From Sphingobacteriia bacterium (lineage in GTDB: Bacteria > Bacteroidota > Bacteroidia > B-17B0 > Aurantibacillaceae), in assembly GCA_009927275.1 (NCBI GenBank), contig RFNG01000044.1, positions 1-48,488 on the forward strand: a stretch of DNA of 48,488 bases. The letters are read 5' to 3'. A program made the translations under genes and the position numbers. Positions 35,738 through 44,862 of the stretch are shown here, in pieces (position 1 is the first letter of the stretch; each line of letters begins with the position of its first letter). The notes beneath the pieces are model-generated. The model was not told the DNA's origin, searched no databases, and saw only the letters and a program-made list of their open reading frames with translations.

Positions 35738-36724
35738 TTACTTTAGGTCTCGTTTTAACTTTTGATTGCGATTGGCACATTCCAAAGCCATTCTGAAAAT
35801 TAAGTTGGTACGCTTGGCATATACATCCCATTGAATTAATTCAATTTCATCAGTGGGTTTATGATAATCGCCCAATAACATGCCATCGTAAAAAAATAAA
35901 ACGGGTACTCCTAATCGGGCAAAATTATAATGATCGCTGCGGTAAAAAATACGTTGAGGATCGGCCGGGTCATCAAATTTATAATCTAAAGTAATAGGAT
36001 TTTGTAATTTGTTTATACGTTCTAGTTCAGGTTCTAATTCAGAACTTATGCGGTTATGGCCAACCACATAAATGTAATTTAAAGTATCCGACTGGTGTCG
36101 CTCGGTATCAACTCTGCCAATCATATCAATATTTAAATCACATGATATTTTAGAGAACGATACCGGCTGGTGTTTGGAAAAATAATCACTGCCCCAAAGG
36201 CCTTTTTCTTCTCCGCTAAATAAAACAAAAAGTATCGAACGTCGTGGGCCATATCCCAAATTTTGAAGCGTTTTAAAGGTTTTAGCAAGCGTTAACACGG
36301 CAACCGTTCCGCTTCCATCGTCATCGGCACCATTGTATACAATATCGCCATCTTTTCCTAAATGATCGTAGTGTGCGGATAAAACAATATACTCGTTTTT
36401 TAAATCGCTGCCTTCTATAACTCCCATTACATTACAAGCGTTTTGATTTTGATAAGGGGTTTTATAATGCTGTCGGTATTCTTTTAAAGCCGGCAAGGGC
36501 GTAATACCCATTTGTAAAAACTGGGATTCAATATACCGCGCAGCCTTTTCAATTCCGGGAAAACCTGTTTCTCGGCCTTCAAGTGAGTCGTGTGCTAAAA
36601 CAGAAAGATGACGTTTTAATTCGCTGATGACATCAGAAGAATTGTAATTTAATGGTAAAGGTTTTTGAGCCTTTAACAAGCTACTAAAACACAAACAGAT
36701 AAAAAAAACTTTTAAGACTTTCAT
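35738..36724 (-). CDS. M28-family zinc aminopeptidase, secreted
   Basis: The 328-residue protein has a signal peptide (residues 1-20, L-L-K-A-Q). All M28 metal and catalytic residues can be found: His in S-A-H-Y-D-H-L-G (118), Asp in N-G-A-D-D-D-G-S-G (about 135), the Glu pair in S-G-E-E-K-G-L-W-G (172-173), Asp in N-I-D-M-I-G-R, and His in Y-R-S-D-H-Y-N-F. It removes N-terminal residues from peptides outside the cytoplasm with two zinc ions, so it may feed on protein or trim surface proteins. It follows the START-domain gene after two bases, and the two share a transcript. Confidence 0.92.
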   Translation of the reverse strand: MKVLKVFFICLCFSSLLKAQKPLPLNYNSSDVISELKRHLSVLAHDSLEGRETGFPGIEKAARYIESQFLQMGITPLPALKEYRQHYKTPYQNQNACNVMGVIEGSDLKNEYIVLSAHYDHLGKDGDIVYNGADDDGSGTVAVLTLAKTFKTLQNLGYGPRRSILFVLFSGEEKGLWGSDYFSKHQPVSFSKISCDLNIDMIGRVDTERHQSDTLNYIYVVGHNRISSELEPELERINKLQNPITLDYKFDDPADPQRIFYRSDHYNFARLGVPVLFFYDGMLLGDYHKPTDEIELIQWDVYAKRTNLIFRMALECANRNQKLKRDLK

Positions 36725-36726
36725 TT

Positions 36727-37362
36727 TTATTGTATTAAGGCATTAACTGCATTTGATATTTTGTTATAGTGTGTAATTATTTTTCGGATATTACAAATGG
36801 TATTATAAGGTCCAACATCCATCATGGCATTTACAGCCCAAGCCGGCAAAAACCCCCCGGGTTCAGTTTTAAGCGCATATTCAACGTGGGTATGATTTGC
36901 GTCAATTGCGGAAACCTGTATAATTGAATGTTCATGAGGTATACGAACACACGCGGTTAAAGGGTACGTTGAACCGGTAATATTTTTGGTTTCTATTTGA
37001 AATGTGTTAGCGTTTATTTTGCTTAGTTTTTGAATGCAATAATCATCCCTGTCACTCACCGGCCATGGCATTTTAAAGCGGTGGTATATAACCCGTGTAT
37101 ACGTATCAATATTTTTAATAACAGCTGATGAATCACAGGCATAAACCATTTTTTTTTGAATTGGAATATCCGTTAATAAGGACAGGGTACATTTAATATT
37201 AGCAGGTATTTGAAAAGTTGCTTTAATTTGATTAAAAGCACTACCGGGCACTTTACTCCAATATATTTTAACGCCGTTTTCTGATTTTAATAAGGTCCAG
37301 GTGTTTTGTGCAAAAATTACTGTATTACAACTAAATACAATAATAGTCACCAACGATTTCAT
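36727..37362 (-). CDS. Secreted START-domain lipid-binding protein
   Basis: The 211-residue protein has a signal peptide (M-K-S-L-V-T-I-I-V-F-S-C-N-T-V-I-F-A-Q) and one START/SRPBCC domain: W-T-L-L-K-S-E-N-G-V-K-I-Y-W, then Y-T-R-V-I-Y-H-R-F-K-M-P-W-P-V-S-D-R-D and a C-terminal helix starting G-P-Y-N-T-I-C-N-I-R. START domains form a deep hydrophobic pocket for lipids or sterols; bacterial secreted versions have no settled role. It heads a two-gene run with the M28 peptidase. The P-W-P-V-S-D-R-D motif is strongly conserved in the family, which makes the assignment firm. Confidence 0.85.
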   Translation of the reverse strand: MKSLVTIIVFSCNTVIFAQNTWTLLKSENGVKIYWSKVPGSAFNQIKATFQIPANIKCTLSLLTDIPIQKKMVYACDSSAVIKNIDTYTRVIYHRFKMPWPVSDRDDYCIQKLSKINANTFQIETKNITGSTYPLTACVRIPHEHSIIQVSAIDANHTHVEYALKTEPGGFLPAWAVNAMMDVGPYNTICNIRKIITHYNKISNAVNALIQ

Positions 37363-37505
37363 AACTTATTACGAATATAAATTTAAAAATCTTAACCTAA
37401 TGTGTTTTGGTAAAATCAAAACACCTGTTAAATGGCTTGTTTTTGAAAATTTAAAACAATCCTAAACAATCCGCAGATCCAAAAATGCAGTATAGGCAGT
37501 ACTTG

Positions 37506-37579
37506 TGACCCCGGCGGGATTCGAACCCACAACCAACAGAACCGGAATCTGTCATTCTATCCAGTTGAACTACGGAGCC
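37506..37579 (-). tRNA. tRNA-Arg (CCG)
   Basis: The 74-base minus-strand gene has acceptor GGCTCCG/CGGGGTC with two G-T pairs, anticodon stem ACAGA/TCTGT with loop TTCCGGT (anticodon CCG), and T-arm GTGGG-TTCGAAT-CCCGC. The discriminator is A; CCA is not encoded. It diverges from porZ. Confidence 0.95.
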
Positions 37580-37585
37580 GTTTTG

Positions 37586-37593
37586 CAAAGATA
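37586..37593 (-). promoter_or_regulatory. -7 element for tRNA-Arg
   Basis: The minus strand reads TATCTTTG, followed by CAA, six bases before the tRNA 5' end. The string TATCTTTGCAA is identical in front of tRNA-Phe. Confidence 0.6.
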
Positions 37594-37627
37594 CTCTGAA
37601 TTCTTAACTAATGCCGTAATATTGCCT

Positions 37628-37635
37628 TATTTTTG
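37628..37635 (+). promoter_or_regulatory. -7 element for porZ
   Basis: TATTTTTG matches TAnnTTTG and lies 16 bases before the chosen porZ ATG at 37652. This supports the choice of the downstream start. Confidence 0.5.
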
Positions 37636-37651
37636 TCGTTATCAATACCGT

Positions 37652-39991
37652 ATGCTACGCTTTTTACTTTTGTTATTATTGGTTTCTGGTTTGGCTTTTA
37701 ATGCGCAAAACGCGCCTCGAACGTGGCATGATGAATTGGGTTTTAATGCAGTAAATACGGTTTGTAAATCCGGAAATTACATTTTTGCTGCCAATTACAA
37801 CGGCTTGATATATTTTAATCAAAGCGACCGAATTCCTAAACGTCTTAACCGCAGTAATGGGCTTTACGAAACCGGCATCGTGTTATTGCGTGCTAATCCT
37901 TTTAACGGCAAAGTACTTGTTGTTTATGATAATGCACACATAGATGTAATTGATTCCGATTTTGAAATAACGCCGATGCCCGATTTACGTCTAAAAACAA
38001 TTAATGGTAAAAAAGTAATTCGTGAAATTACTTTTTACAAACAATACGCTTACCTCGCTTGTGGCTTTGGCATTGTGGTAATTGATACTGATAAATTAGA
38101 GGTTAATGATACCTATTTTATTGGAAAACGCGGGGCGGATTTAGATATTATACAGGTAGCTTTAAACGATACAATCATGTATGCTGCCAGTACTCAAGGT
38201 TTATTGCATTGCACTTACAAAATAAAATATCCCGGCGATTACCGAAACTGGAATTGGGACACCGTATCCGTTAATTCAAAACAACTTAGCGGTATTGTAA
38301 ATTGTAATAAAACTTTTTTTATTTCCTACAATTTAGGAGACACCTCAAACCAACCCAGTTTGTATAAAAGAGAGCTTTCAAAATGGCAGCCTTTTCCTAA
38401 TATACAAGCTCCTTACACGCATTTAATATTAAAGCTTCATGCAGCCGATTCCTTGCTGGGAATTATTGACGATTACAGTATAAAAGCAGTTCATTCTAAA
38501 TTTGGAACAACTCCTATTCAAATTAATTCATTTAATGGTACTGCCACGTATTACTCCATACAGGATGGAATCATTATAAAAGATAATACCTCTAATTTAT
38601 GTGCATGGGTTGCTGATATAAATGTTGGTATATACAGTAGTTTGGGTAATTATCCCTATTACAACCAGGTACCCGTTAAACTTTCCGGGATGAACGGACG
38701 GACCGCTGGCAATATAGATATTTATAAAGGCAAGGTGCGTATTTCGCCATCATACCTAAGTAATGCCGGCGTTTATAATGCTATTCGGCGCGGCATAAGT
38801 TCTAAACTAGACAGCATATGGGTATATACCGAAACACGCGATGTAAATGCAGCTGCACTGGTTGATGTATGCAGTGTACTTACTGATCGTTTAGACACTT
38901 CTGTATTTTGGGTTGGCACCTGGTTTTATGGAATTCAAAAATATAAAAACAATACTTGTATTAAGTATTATACCAATGCCAACACACCTGCAATGCCACA
39001 AATATTACCCAAAGAGCCCCGATGTACAGGCTTAACTATGGATGGTGCTGGCAATTTATGGTTTGCGCATAGCGATCAAAAGGGATTTTTAAGTGTTATA
39101 CAACGTGATGGAACATTTTTAAATTTTGAGTTTGATGCTGCACGTTTTACCCGAAAAACATTGGCCGATAAAAACGGCTTTATTTGGGCATTGCACGAGC
39201 GCGATGGCGGCCTTACAGTATATAATGCCAATGGGTTTAAGCCCCCCCTAAAAGGCATTAATTATCATGTATTAACTAAAGATATTGGTAATGGTAATTT
39301 AGAGTCAAATGCAATTTATGCAATTGCAGAAGATCTAAACGGACAAATATGGATTGGCACAGGTGCAGGCATTCGCGTGTTTTACAATCCTCAAAATTTA
39401 TTTAACAGTAATTCGGTAATAGACGCACAGCCTATTAAAATTGTACAGGATGGCAATGTTGAGTATTTGTTGGGGCGAGAAGCCGTTACGGCAATTTGTG
39501 TAGATGGTGCCAATAACAAATGGGTTGGTACATTAAGCGGGGGCGTTTATTGTTTTTCTCCTGATGGCCAAACTCAATTGTATCATTTTACAAGTGAAAA
39601 CAGTGCGCTGTATAGTAATACCATTTTGGATTTAAATTATGATATACAGAGCGGTAATTTGTATGTTCAGTCTGAAAACGGATTGCAACGCTATCAGAGT
39701 ATATATACAATTGGGCAACAACAGCTAAACCAATTAAATGTTTATCCAAACCCTGTAAAGCCCGGATTTTTGGGAACAGTTATGATTAGAAATTTAATTG
39801 ATCAAGCCCAAGTTCGTATTACAGACGAAAATGGATTTTTAGTTTGGGAATCTACTTCCAATGGTGGTCAATTGGAATGGGGTCTTTTAGATTATAATTC
39901 AAAGCCTGTAGCTGCCGGCGTATATCTGATTCAGGTTACGGACACTTATGGAACCATAAGTGCTGTTGAAAAAATTTTAGTCTTGCGCTGA
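37652..39991 (+). CDS. porZ: PorZ-like type IX secretion component with beta-propellers and T9SS sorting domain
   Basis: The ATG at 37652 gives 779 residues with a signal peptide (M-L-R-F-L-L-L-L-L-L-V-S-G-L-A-F-N-A-Q); the frame extends upstream through the tRNA-Arg gene, which cannot be coding. The body has repeated beta-propeller strands like two-component regulator propellers (N-L-W-F-A-H, Q-I-W-I-G-T-G-A-G-I-R, N-K-W-V-G-T-L-S-G-G-V). The last 80 residues are a type A T9SS sorting domain (L-N-V-Y-P-N-P-V, ending K-I-L-V-L-R). PorZ in Porphyromonas (about 776 residues) delivers anionic LPS to the PorU sortase. The stop overlaps the recO start (TGATG). Confidence 0.85.
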   Translation: MLRFLLLLLLVSGLAFNAQNAPRTWHDELGFNAVNTVCKSGNYIFAANYNGLIYFNQSDRIPKRLNRSNGLYETGIVLLRANPFNGKVLVVYDNAHIDVIDSDFEITPMPDLRLKTINGKKVIREITFYKQYAYLACGFGIVVIDTDKLEVNDTYFIGKRGADLDIIQVALNDTIMYAASTQGLLHCTYKIKYPGDYRNWNWDTVSVNSKQLSGIVNCNKTFFISYNLGDTSNQPSLYKRELSKWQPFPNIQAPYTHLILKLHAADSLLGIIDDYSIKAVHSKFGTTPIQINSFNGTATYYSIQDGIIIKDNTSNLCAWVADINVGIYSSLGNYPYYNQVPVKLSGMNGRTAGNIDIYKGKVRISPSYLSNAGVYNAIRRGISSKLDSIWVYTETRDVNAAALVDVCSVLTDRLDTSVFWVGTWFYGIQKYKNNTCIKYYTNANTPAMPQILPKEPRCTGLTMDGAGNLWFAHSDQKGFLSVIQRDGTFLNFEFDAARFTRKTLADKNGFIWALHERDGGLTVYNANGFKPPLKGINYHVLTKDIGNGNLESNAIYAIAEDLNGQIWIGTGAGIRVFYNPQNLFNSNSVIDAQPIKIVQDGNVEYLLGREAVTAICVDGANNKWVGTLSGGVYCFSPDGQTQLYHFTSENSALYSNTILDLNYDIQSGNLYVQSENGLQRYQSIYTIGQQQLNQLNVYPNPVKPGFLGTVMIRNLIDQAQVRITDENGFLVWESTSNGGQLEWGLLDYNSKPVAAGVYLIQVTDTYGTISAVEKILVLR

Positions 39992-40700
39992 TGTTTATTA
40001 AAGACCGTGGACTGATTTTACGGCAAACGCCATTACCCGGAAAAGGAAACATGATTCAGCTTTGGATGGCACGCGAAGGTTCAGTAAGTGCTGTGGTATA
40101 TCCCGGTAAAAAAAATGGAGTTGCCCCTGCTGCCTTAAAACCTTTACAGCTTTTTGATATTGAACTTCAGTACCAAGTAAAATCCAAATCGTATAAGTTA
40201 AAGAATTAAAATGCCTTGATGGGCATACAGATATTCAGTTTTTTAATGACGCTCACCTATCAGTTTACCACATAATGCATGAATTAGCATGGCGGGTGCT
40301 TCGTGATACGCCCGGTAATTTGGAAGTGTTTGAAATTTTAAACCAACATTTAAAACTACTAAACCTTAAAAATGAAAATGCCATTCTTACGCACATATCC
40401 TTTTTAGCTGCTATCATTGGATGTTCTGGAATTCAACCGTTAAACACCTCTGAGGCAAAAAGCACAGTATTTTTAAATATAAAACAAGGTGTTTATCAAG
40501 AAGCGCCTTGTGCAGAGCTTTTTGTATCAAAAGAAGATACGATGTGGTTTGAAAAAATAATTCAACAGCATTCCAATGTATTTGAAATTCCAAAAGCATT
40601 ACGTAAAACGGTTTTTAATACCCTTTTAGAATATTATTCATGGCATGTACCTGCGTTTGGCAAATTACAAAGCCTGGATATTATTCGTGAATTGTTTTGA
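39991..40700 (+). pseudogene. recO: DNA repair protein RecO, frameshifted
   Basis: The pieces 39991-40209 and 40275-40700 together encode about 236 residues. The N-terminal piece is the RecO OB-fold (R-G-L-I-L-R-Q-T-P-L-P-G-K-G-N, then M-A-R-E-G-S-V-S-A-V-V-Y-P-G), and the second is its helical C-domain. One more A in the AAA at 40200-40202 restores K-L-K-E-L-K-C-L-D-G-H-T-D-I and a continuous frame. RecO loads RecA with RecR during gap repair. No zinc cysteines are seen. The start overlaps the porZ stop. A housekeeping gene, it is more likely to be intact in the real genome. Confidence 0.9.
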
Positions 40701-40769
40701 CTTACATAAACACTAATTATACCATAATTTAAACAGATTTTGTTTGTAAATACTACCGTAGCAATGCAT

Positions 40770-42350
40770 TTAATGCAATGCCGTACAGCCACTTGGTTTA
40801 CAAATATGTAGCAGTTCGGCTAGTGTAGATGCAATTTGTGTTATGTTAACGTGCTCAAACGAATGGCCTTTTGAGATTCCGAAACCTACAAAAAGTAATG
40901 GCACATGCGTATCGTAATTGTATCCGCTACCATGTGTTGTACCCTTTGATTCGTGATCCATCCATTGCGGTTTTAGGGTATAAACCAAATCGCCGCTGTG
41001 CTCTGGCATAAAACCGTTATGAATCTGCATTATACTTGAACCGTCGGCACCAGTTGCCTGTATAATTTCATCGGCATTAAATACTTGTGCTATTCCCTGT
41101 AATTGTGTTAATGCAAACCGAAGGCTATTTATTAATTGTATTTTGGGCACATTACTACTTACTTCAGATTTAAGATATATATTATGATTGCAAACGTGCT
41201 CCACAAGTGTACTGTCTTTAAAATGAATTTGGCAATACCTTTTGAGATGTTGCAATACATTATCATCGGTTAACAAGCCTGCTGGAATATTTTGATCGAT
41301 GAGAAATTTTGGCACTTCAGCAGCGCCATGATCTGCTGATAATATCACCATATAATGTTCAGCTCCAATGCGCGCATCTAAAAATGAAAATAGTTTTTCA
41401 AACTCTATATTTAAACGAATGTAGGTATCTTCGGTTTCAACCGACCGAGGACCGGTAGCGTGGCCAATGATATCTGTACTAGAATAACTTATTGAAAGTA
41501 AATCGCAATAGGAATCTGTTCCCAATGCTTCAGCGTTAATGGCCTCCATGGCAAAATCAGTTACCAGGGCATTTCCTTGTGGACTTCCTTTTATCCATGT
41601 ACCCGGTGCATCAGTTTTAAGATATTCATAAGGGAAAACAGCGCGTGCTGAACCTGTTGGCGAAGCCTCAAATGACATAGTGTCTGGCGTAGAAGCTGTA
41701 TACGTTGAAAGGGCATAATAGGGCTTCCATCCTTTTTTTACACGATCGTAAATGTTTAAATTTTTATTAAAGGTATTTACCCATTTTGGCAGCGACTGCA
41801 TGTACCATGTTGAAGTAATAAACTGCATGTGATGTTCATCAAACCAATAGGCTGCATTGCCATGGCGCCCAGCGGGAAATATAGCACTACGGTCTTTTAG
41901 AGATACGGCAATAACTTTAGAATTATTGCTATTGCTTAATCGTAATTCATCACCTATGGTACTAGACTGTAAATGCTGCGGCGATGGTTGGTTTTTTAAA
42001 ACGGTATCATTTGTACAGTATACCATTTTTGCCTTACTGCGGCTGTACCAATGATTACCAACTATTCCGTGAACCCTTGGCGTTGTTCCTGTAAACAAAC
42101 TCGCATGTCCCGGTCCGGTATATGTAGGTACATAATTATAGTGTGCATTATTAAACACAAAACCACTATCAGTAAAACGTTTTATACCATTTGTGGTCCA
42201 ACGGTGTTTGTACCTGTGTAACATTTCGTAACGCATTTGATCTACGGTTATCCACACCACAAGTTTGGGCGTTTGGCTAACTGCACAAAAACTTAAAACC
42301 GAGCATGCAAGGGTTTTAAGCAGACGTCTGGTATTATTTATCCAACACAT
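40770..42350 (-). CDS. pafA: PafA-like alkaline phosphatase/phosphodiesterase
   Basis: The 526-residue protein has a signal peptide (residues 1-26) and all active-site residues of the Elizabethkingia PafA family. Asp37 (T-V-D-Q-M-R) and nucleophile Thr78 (P-T-Y-T-G-P-G-H) are present. Asn99, Lys152/Arg154 (S-L-K-D-R-S), Asp293/His297 (T-D-I-I-G-H), Asp340/His341 (S-A-D-H-G) and His482 (Y-D-T-H-V-P) complete the set. PafA is a periplasmic, phosphate-irrepressible monoesterase that frees phosphate from many organic esters. Its start overlaps the 3' end of the dehydratase gene by 17 bases. Residue spacing is one less than in PafA throughout the N-terminal part. Confidence 0.92.
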   Translation of the reverse strand: MCWINNTRRLLKTLACSVLSFCAVSQTPKLVVWITVDQMRYEMLHRYKHRWTTNGIKRFTDSGFVFNNAHYNYVPTYTGPGHASLFTGTTPRVHGIVGNHWYSRSKAKMVYCTNDTVLKNQPSPQHLQSSTIGDELRLSNSNNSKVIAVSLKDRSAIFPAGRHGNAAYWFDEHHMQFITSTWYMQSLPKWVNTFNKNLNIYDRVKKGWKPYYALSTYTASTPDTMSFEASPTGSARAVFPYEYLKTDAPGTWIKGSPQGNALVTDFAMEAINAEALGTDSYCDLLSISYSSTDIIGHATGPRSVETEDTYIRLNIEFEKLFSFLDARIGAEHYMVILSADHGAAEVPKFLIDQNIPAGLLTDDNVLQHLKRYCQIHFKDSTLVEHVCNHNIYLKSEVSSNVPKIQLINSLRFALTQLQGIAQVFNADEIIQATGADGSSIMQIHNGFMPEHSGDLVYTLKPQWMDHESKGTTHGSGYNYDTHVPLLFVGFGISKGHSFEHVNITQIASTLAELLHICKPSGCTALH

Positions 42351-44220
42351 TAAATTCAGAATTCATACTTATATATTCAGGAACTAAGGATTTCATAAGA
42401 CTCACAATATGCAAATTGTTTTGAGTTTCAAAAGCTTGTATAAGTTCATTAACTTGATGCTGCACGCTACTGGCATCTAGCGTACGTGTTTTGCCAATTA
42501 ATATTTTGGGATGGTGAGTGGGTAAGGTGTTTTCTTCATTTGCTAGCAGCTCTTCATACAGTTTTTCACCAGGACGAAGTCCCGTATATTGTATTTGAAT
42601 TTCGGTTTCAGGAATTAAACCTGAAAGTAAAATCATTTTTTTAGCGAGCTCGGCAATGCGAACGGGCTTGCCCATATCAAATACAAAAATCTCACCCCCG
42701 CTACCCATAGCGGAGGCTTCAAGTACTAAAACGCCGGCCTCATCCATGGTCATAAAAAACCGCGTAATTTCGGGATGTGTTACTGTTATGGGACCGCCCT
42801 GTTCAATTTGTTTTTGAAATCTTGGAATAACAGAACCGTTTGAACCCAACACATTTCCAAAACGGGTTGTAATAAACTTGGGTCCGTCAGAACGTTGTAA
42901 ACTTTGTACATACATTTCTGCTATCCGCTTACTGGCACCCATAACATTGGTTGGATTAACTGCCTTATCGGTACTAATCATAACAAAGCGCTCAACGCCA
43001 AACTGTTTTGCAAAATCTGCAACCAGCTTGCTTCCCAAAACATTAGTTAGTATGGATTCTGAGGGATTATGTTCCATTAATGGAACATGTTTGTATGCGG
43101 CCGCGTGAAAAACCAAATGGGGTTTAAAAAATTCAAACACACGGTTTAATCGATTGGCATTACGCACATCACCTAAAACCACTTCAAAATTTAATTGAGG
43201 ATATGCTGATTTTAAATTCCATTCTAATTCGTACAAGGGCGATTCGGCCTGATCAAATAATACCAATTGTTGAGGCTGGTATTTTGCGCATTGCATGGCT
43301 AACGTACTGCCAATACTGCCTGCAGCACCCGTAATTAATATGGTTTTGCCGGTTATAGCGGAACGGATTTGTATTTCATCAATTCTGATTGCATCGCGCT
43401 CTAACAAATCTTCAATTTTTAAAGGCTTAAATTGCTTTACGCTGAGTTGCCCATTAATCCATGAATGTACGGGTGGTACGTGTAATACACGAACATGATA
43501 TTTAAAGCAAAGCTCTGTAATGTACTGCTTACGTTCTGAATTAAGTTGTTGTGGTGTAATTAATAAAAGTTCGGGCTTGTGTTTTTTTAACATGCTTTCA
43601 AGTCGTTGCAATGACAATACTTGCAAGCCTTCTATTCGAAGTTGATTTTTTTTAATATCGTCGTCAAAAAAAACAATAACCTGATACGACGTATTAGGGT
43701 CGCCGTCAAGTGTACGTTTTGATAAAAGGCCCGATTCGCCGGCGCCAAAAATAAACACTTTTGTTTTTTTTAAATGATGGCTTTTTGATTGATAATACGT
43801 TGCCTTAGCAAACATTCGAATGGTTATCAGTAAAAAAGAGCTAAGTAAAAATTCAATAATAACGATTGAATGGGGTAAAACAAATGTTTTTAATTGGTAA
43901 AGCCATAACACAAGGTTAACACTTTCAATTAATATACTTCCGCTAAAAACAACCAGAAATATTCTTAGGGCATCTTTTGAACTGGTATACCTAATAACGC
44001 CTTTATATAGTTTTGACCAATAAAAACTAAACGCGCGAATACCTAAAACCAGTGTAAAGTCTAAAGGCATATTTTTAAAATCCTGATCTGGGATATTATT
44101 GAAATCAAATCGGATTAAAAACGCTAAAGCCAATGCGCCCAGCACTAAGATTAAATCCATGATGTAAATAATCCAGCGCGGCGTATTATGCTTCCAAAAC
44201 CAATTAATGTAGTTATACAT
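42334..44220 (-). CDS. FlaA1/WbpM/CapD-type nucleotide-sugar 4,6-dehydratase, membrane-anchored
   Basis: The 628-residue protein has four N-terminal membrane helices (about 15-36, 46-65, 80-105, 110-135), a first Rossmann-like domain (G-A-G-E-S-G-L-L near 158) and the catalytic SDR domain with T-G-A-A-G-S-I-G-S near 297. The catalytic segment M-I-S-T-D-K-A-V-N-P-T-N-V-M-G-A-S-K has the S-M-K triad of WbpM and PglF in place of S-Y-K. It converts UDP-GlcNAc to the 4-keto-6-deoxy sugar, the entry to 2,6-dideoxy amino sugars such as QuiNAc, FucNAc and bacillosamine. That product could feed the glycan locus at 1-7490. Confidence 0.93.
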   Translation of the reverse strand: MYNYINWFWKHNTPRWIIYIMDLILVLGALALAFLIRFDFNNIPDQDFKNMPLDFTLVLGIRAFSFYWSKLYKGVIRYTSSKDALRIFLVVFSGSILIESVNLVLWLYQLKTFVLPHSIVIIEFLLSSFLLITIRMFAKATYYQSKSHHLKKTKVFIFGAGESGLLSKRTLDGDPNTSYQVIVFFDDDIKKNQLRIEGLQVLSLQRLESMLKKHKPELLLITPQQLNSERKQYITELCFKYHVRVLHVPPVHSWINGQLSVKQFKPLKIEDLLERDAIRIDEIQIRSAITGKTILITGAAGSIGSTLAMQCAKYQPQQLVLFDQAESPLYELEWNLKSAYPQLNFEVVLGDVRNANRLNRVFEFFKPHLVFHAAAYKHVPLMEHNPSESILTNVLGSKLVADFAKQFGVERFVMISTDKAVNPTNVMGASKRIAEMYVQSLQRSDGPKFITTRFGNVLGSNGSVIPRFQKQIEQGGPITVTHPEITRFFMTMDEAGVLVLEASAMGSGGEIFVFDMGKPVRIAELAKKMILLSGLIPETEIQIQYTGLRPGEKLYEELLANEENTLPTHHPKILIGKTRTLDASSVQHQVNELIQAFETQNNLHIVSLMKSLVPEYISMNSEFNVLDK

Positions 44221-44235
44221 GTAGCGTGAAATTAC

Positions 44236-44862
44236 TTATTTTTTAGTTTTTTTAGCATTTAATACATCAATGCGCAATCCGCAAGTAACACGAATGCGTT
44301 GTTGTTCAGCAAAGACATTACAAGCACAGGTGCTCATTTTTATTACTTTTACAGTGCCGTCTGGCATTTCTGTTTGCCATGACGTTTTTAAGTTTAAAGG
44401 GCCGTCAAATTCAAATGGATCTTTAATATAATCAGCCAGCTCAATTGTTTTAAGCGTAATAGTAGTGCCAAAAAGAACTGTACGAATTGGAAATGGCGCA
44501 TGTTGTAATTGCAATTGTATTTTATTGCGCTTGGAGTTAAATTGTAATGCCATACGTCCTGTAATGGGAGTTTCATAATTTAAGCCCGCAATATGAACTT
44601 TAGCTTGTGCGGTAAAATATGTGCTGTCGGCAGAAACGTGAATAGACATTGCACTTACCGTCCAAGTGTAACTGCCTTTTAAAATTAAATACGTATACGT
44701 TTGGGTGCCTTGAATTTCACCTAATCCTTTTAAAACCTGATTGATGGCCGATTCATGCAATACCAATTCCATGTCCATTAAAGAATCTGAACAGGGTTTT
44801 AATTTGGTTTGCGCATGACCAATTACCGACCATGCAAGCATTGTAAATACACACCATTTCAT
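44236..44862 (-). CDS. Orphan secreted protein in the aldehyde dehydrogenase operon
   Basis: The 208-residue protein has a signal peptide (M-K-W-C-V-F-T-M-L-A-W-S-V-I-G-H-A-Q). The mature part is beta-rich with long alternating stretches (Y-L-I-L-K-G-S-Y-T-W-T-V, then K-I-Q-L-Q-L-Q-H-A-P-F-P-I) and four Cys, three near the C-terminus (S-T-C-A-C-N-V and V-T-C-G-L). I do not recognise the family. The gene overlaps the aldehyde dehydrogenase stop or start by four bases and lies 15 bases upstream of the dehydratase, so it is translated with them. A lipid- or sugar-binding barrel is possible; this is only a guess. Confidence 0.6.
   Translation of the reverse strand: MKWCVFTMLAWSVIGHAQTKLKPCSDSLMDMELVLHESAINQVLKGLGEIQGTQTYTYLILKGSYTWTVSAMSIHVSADSTYFTAQAKVHIAGLNYETPITGRMALQFNSKRNKIQLQLQHAPFPIRTVLFGTTITLKTIELADYIKDPFEFDGPLNLKTSWQTEMPDGTVKVIKMSTCACNVFAEQQRIRVTCGLRIDVLNAKKTKK

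Noticed and set aside
37505-37651. Upstream extension of the porZ frame
   Set aside because: It runs through the tRNA-Arg gene. The ATG at 37652 gives a proper signal peptide and follows a -7 element.
627-40202. Programmed ribosomal frameshifting as the cause of the broken genes
   Set aside because: The sites share no slippery heptamer or downstream structure, one (AIM24) needs the opposite shift, and genes of many functions are hit. Sequencing indels explain all of them.
40701-40769. Bidirectional terminator between recO and pafA
   Set aside because: Only a 5-bp AAACA/TGTTT match with no G+C-rich stem or T-run.
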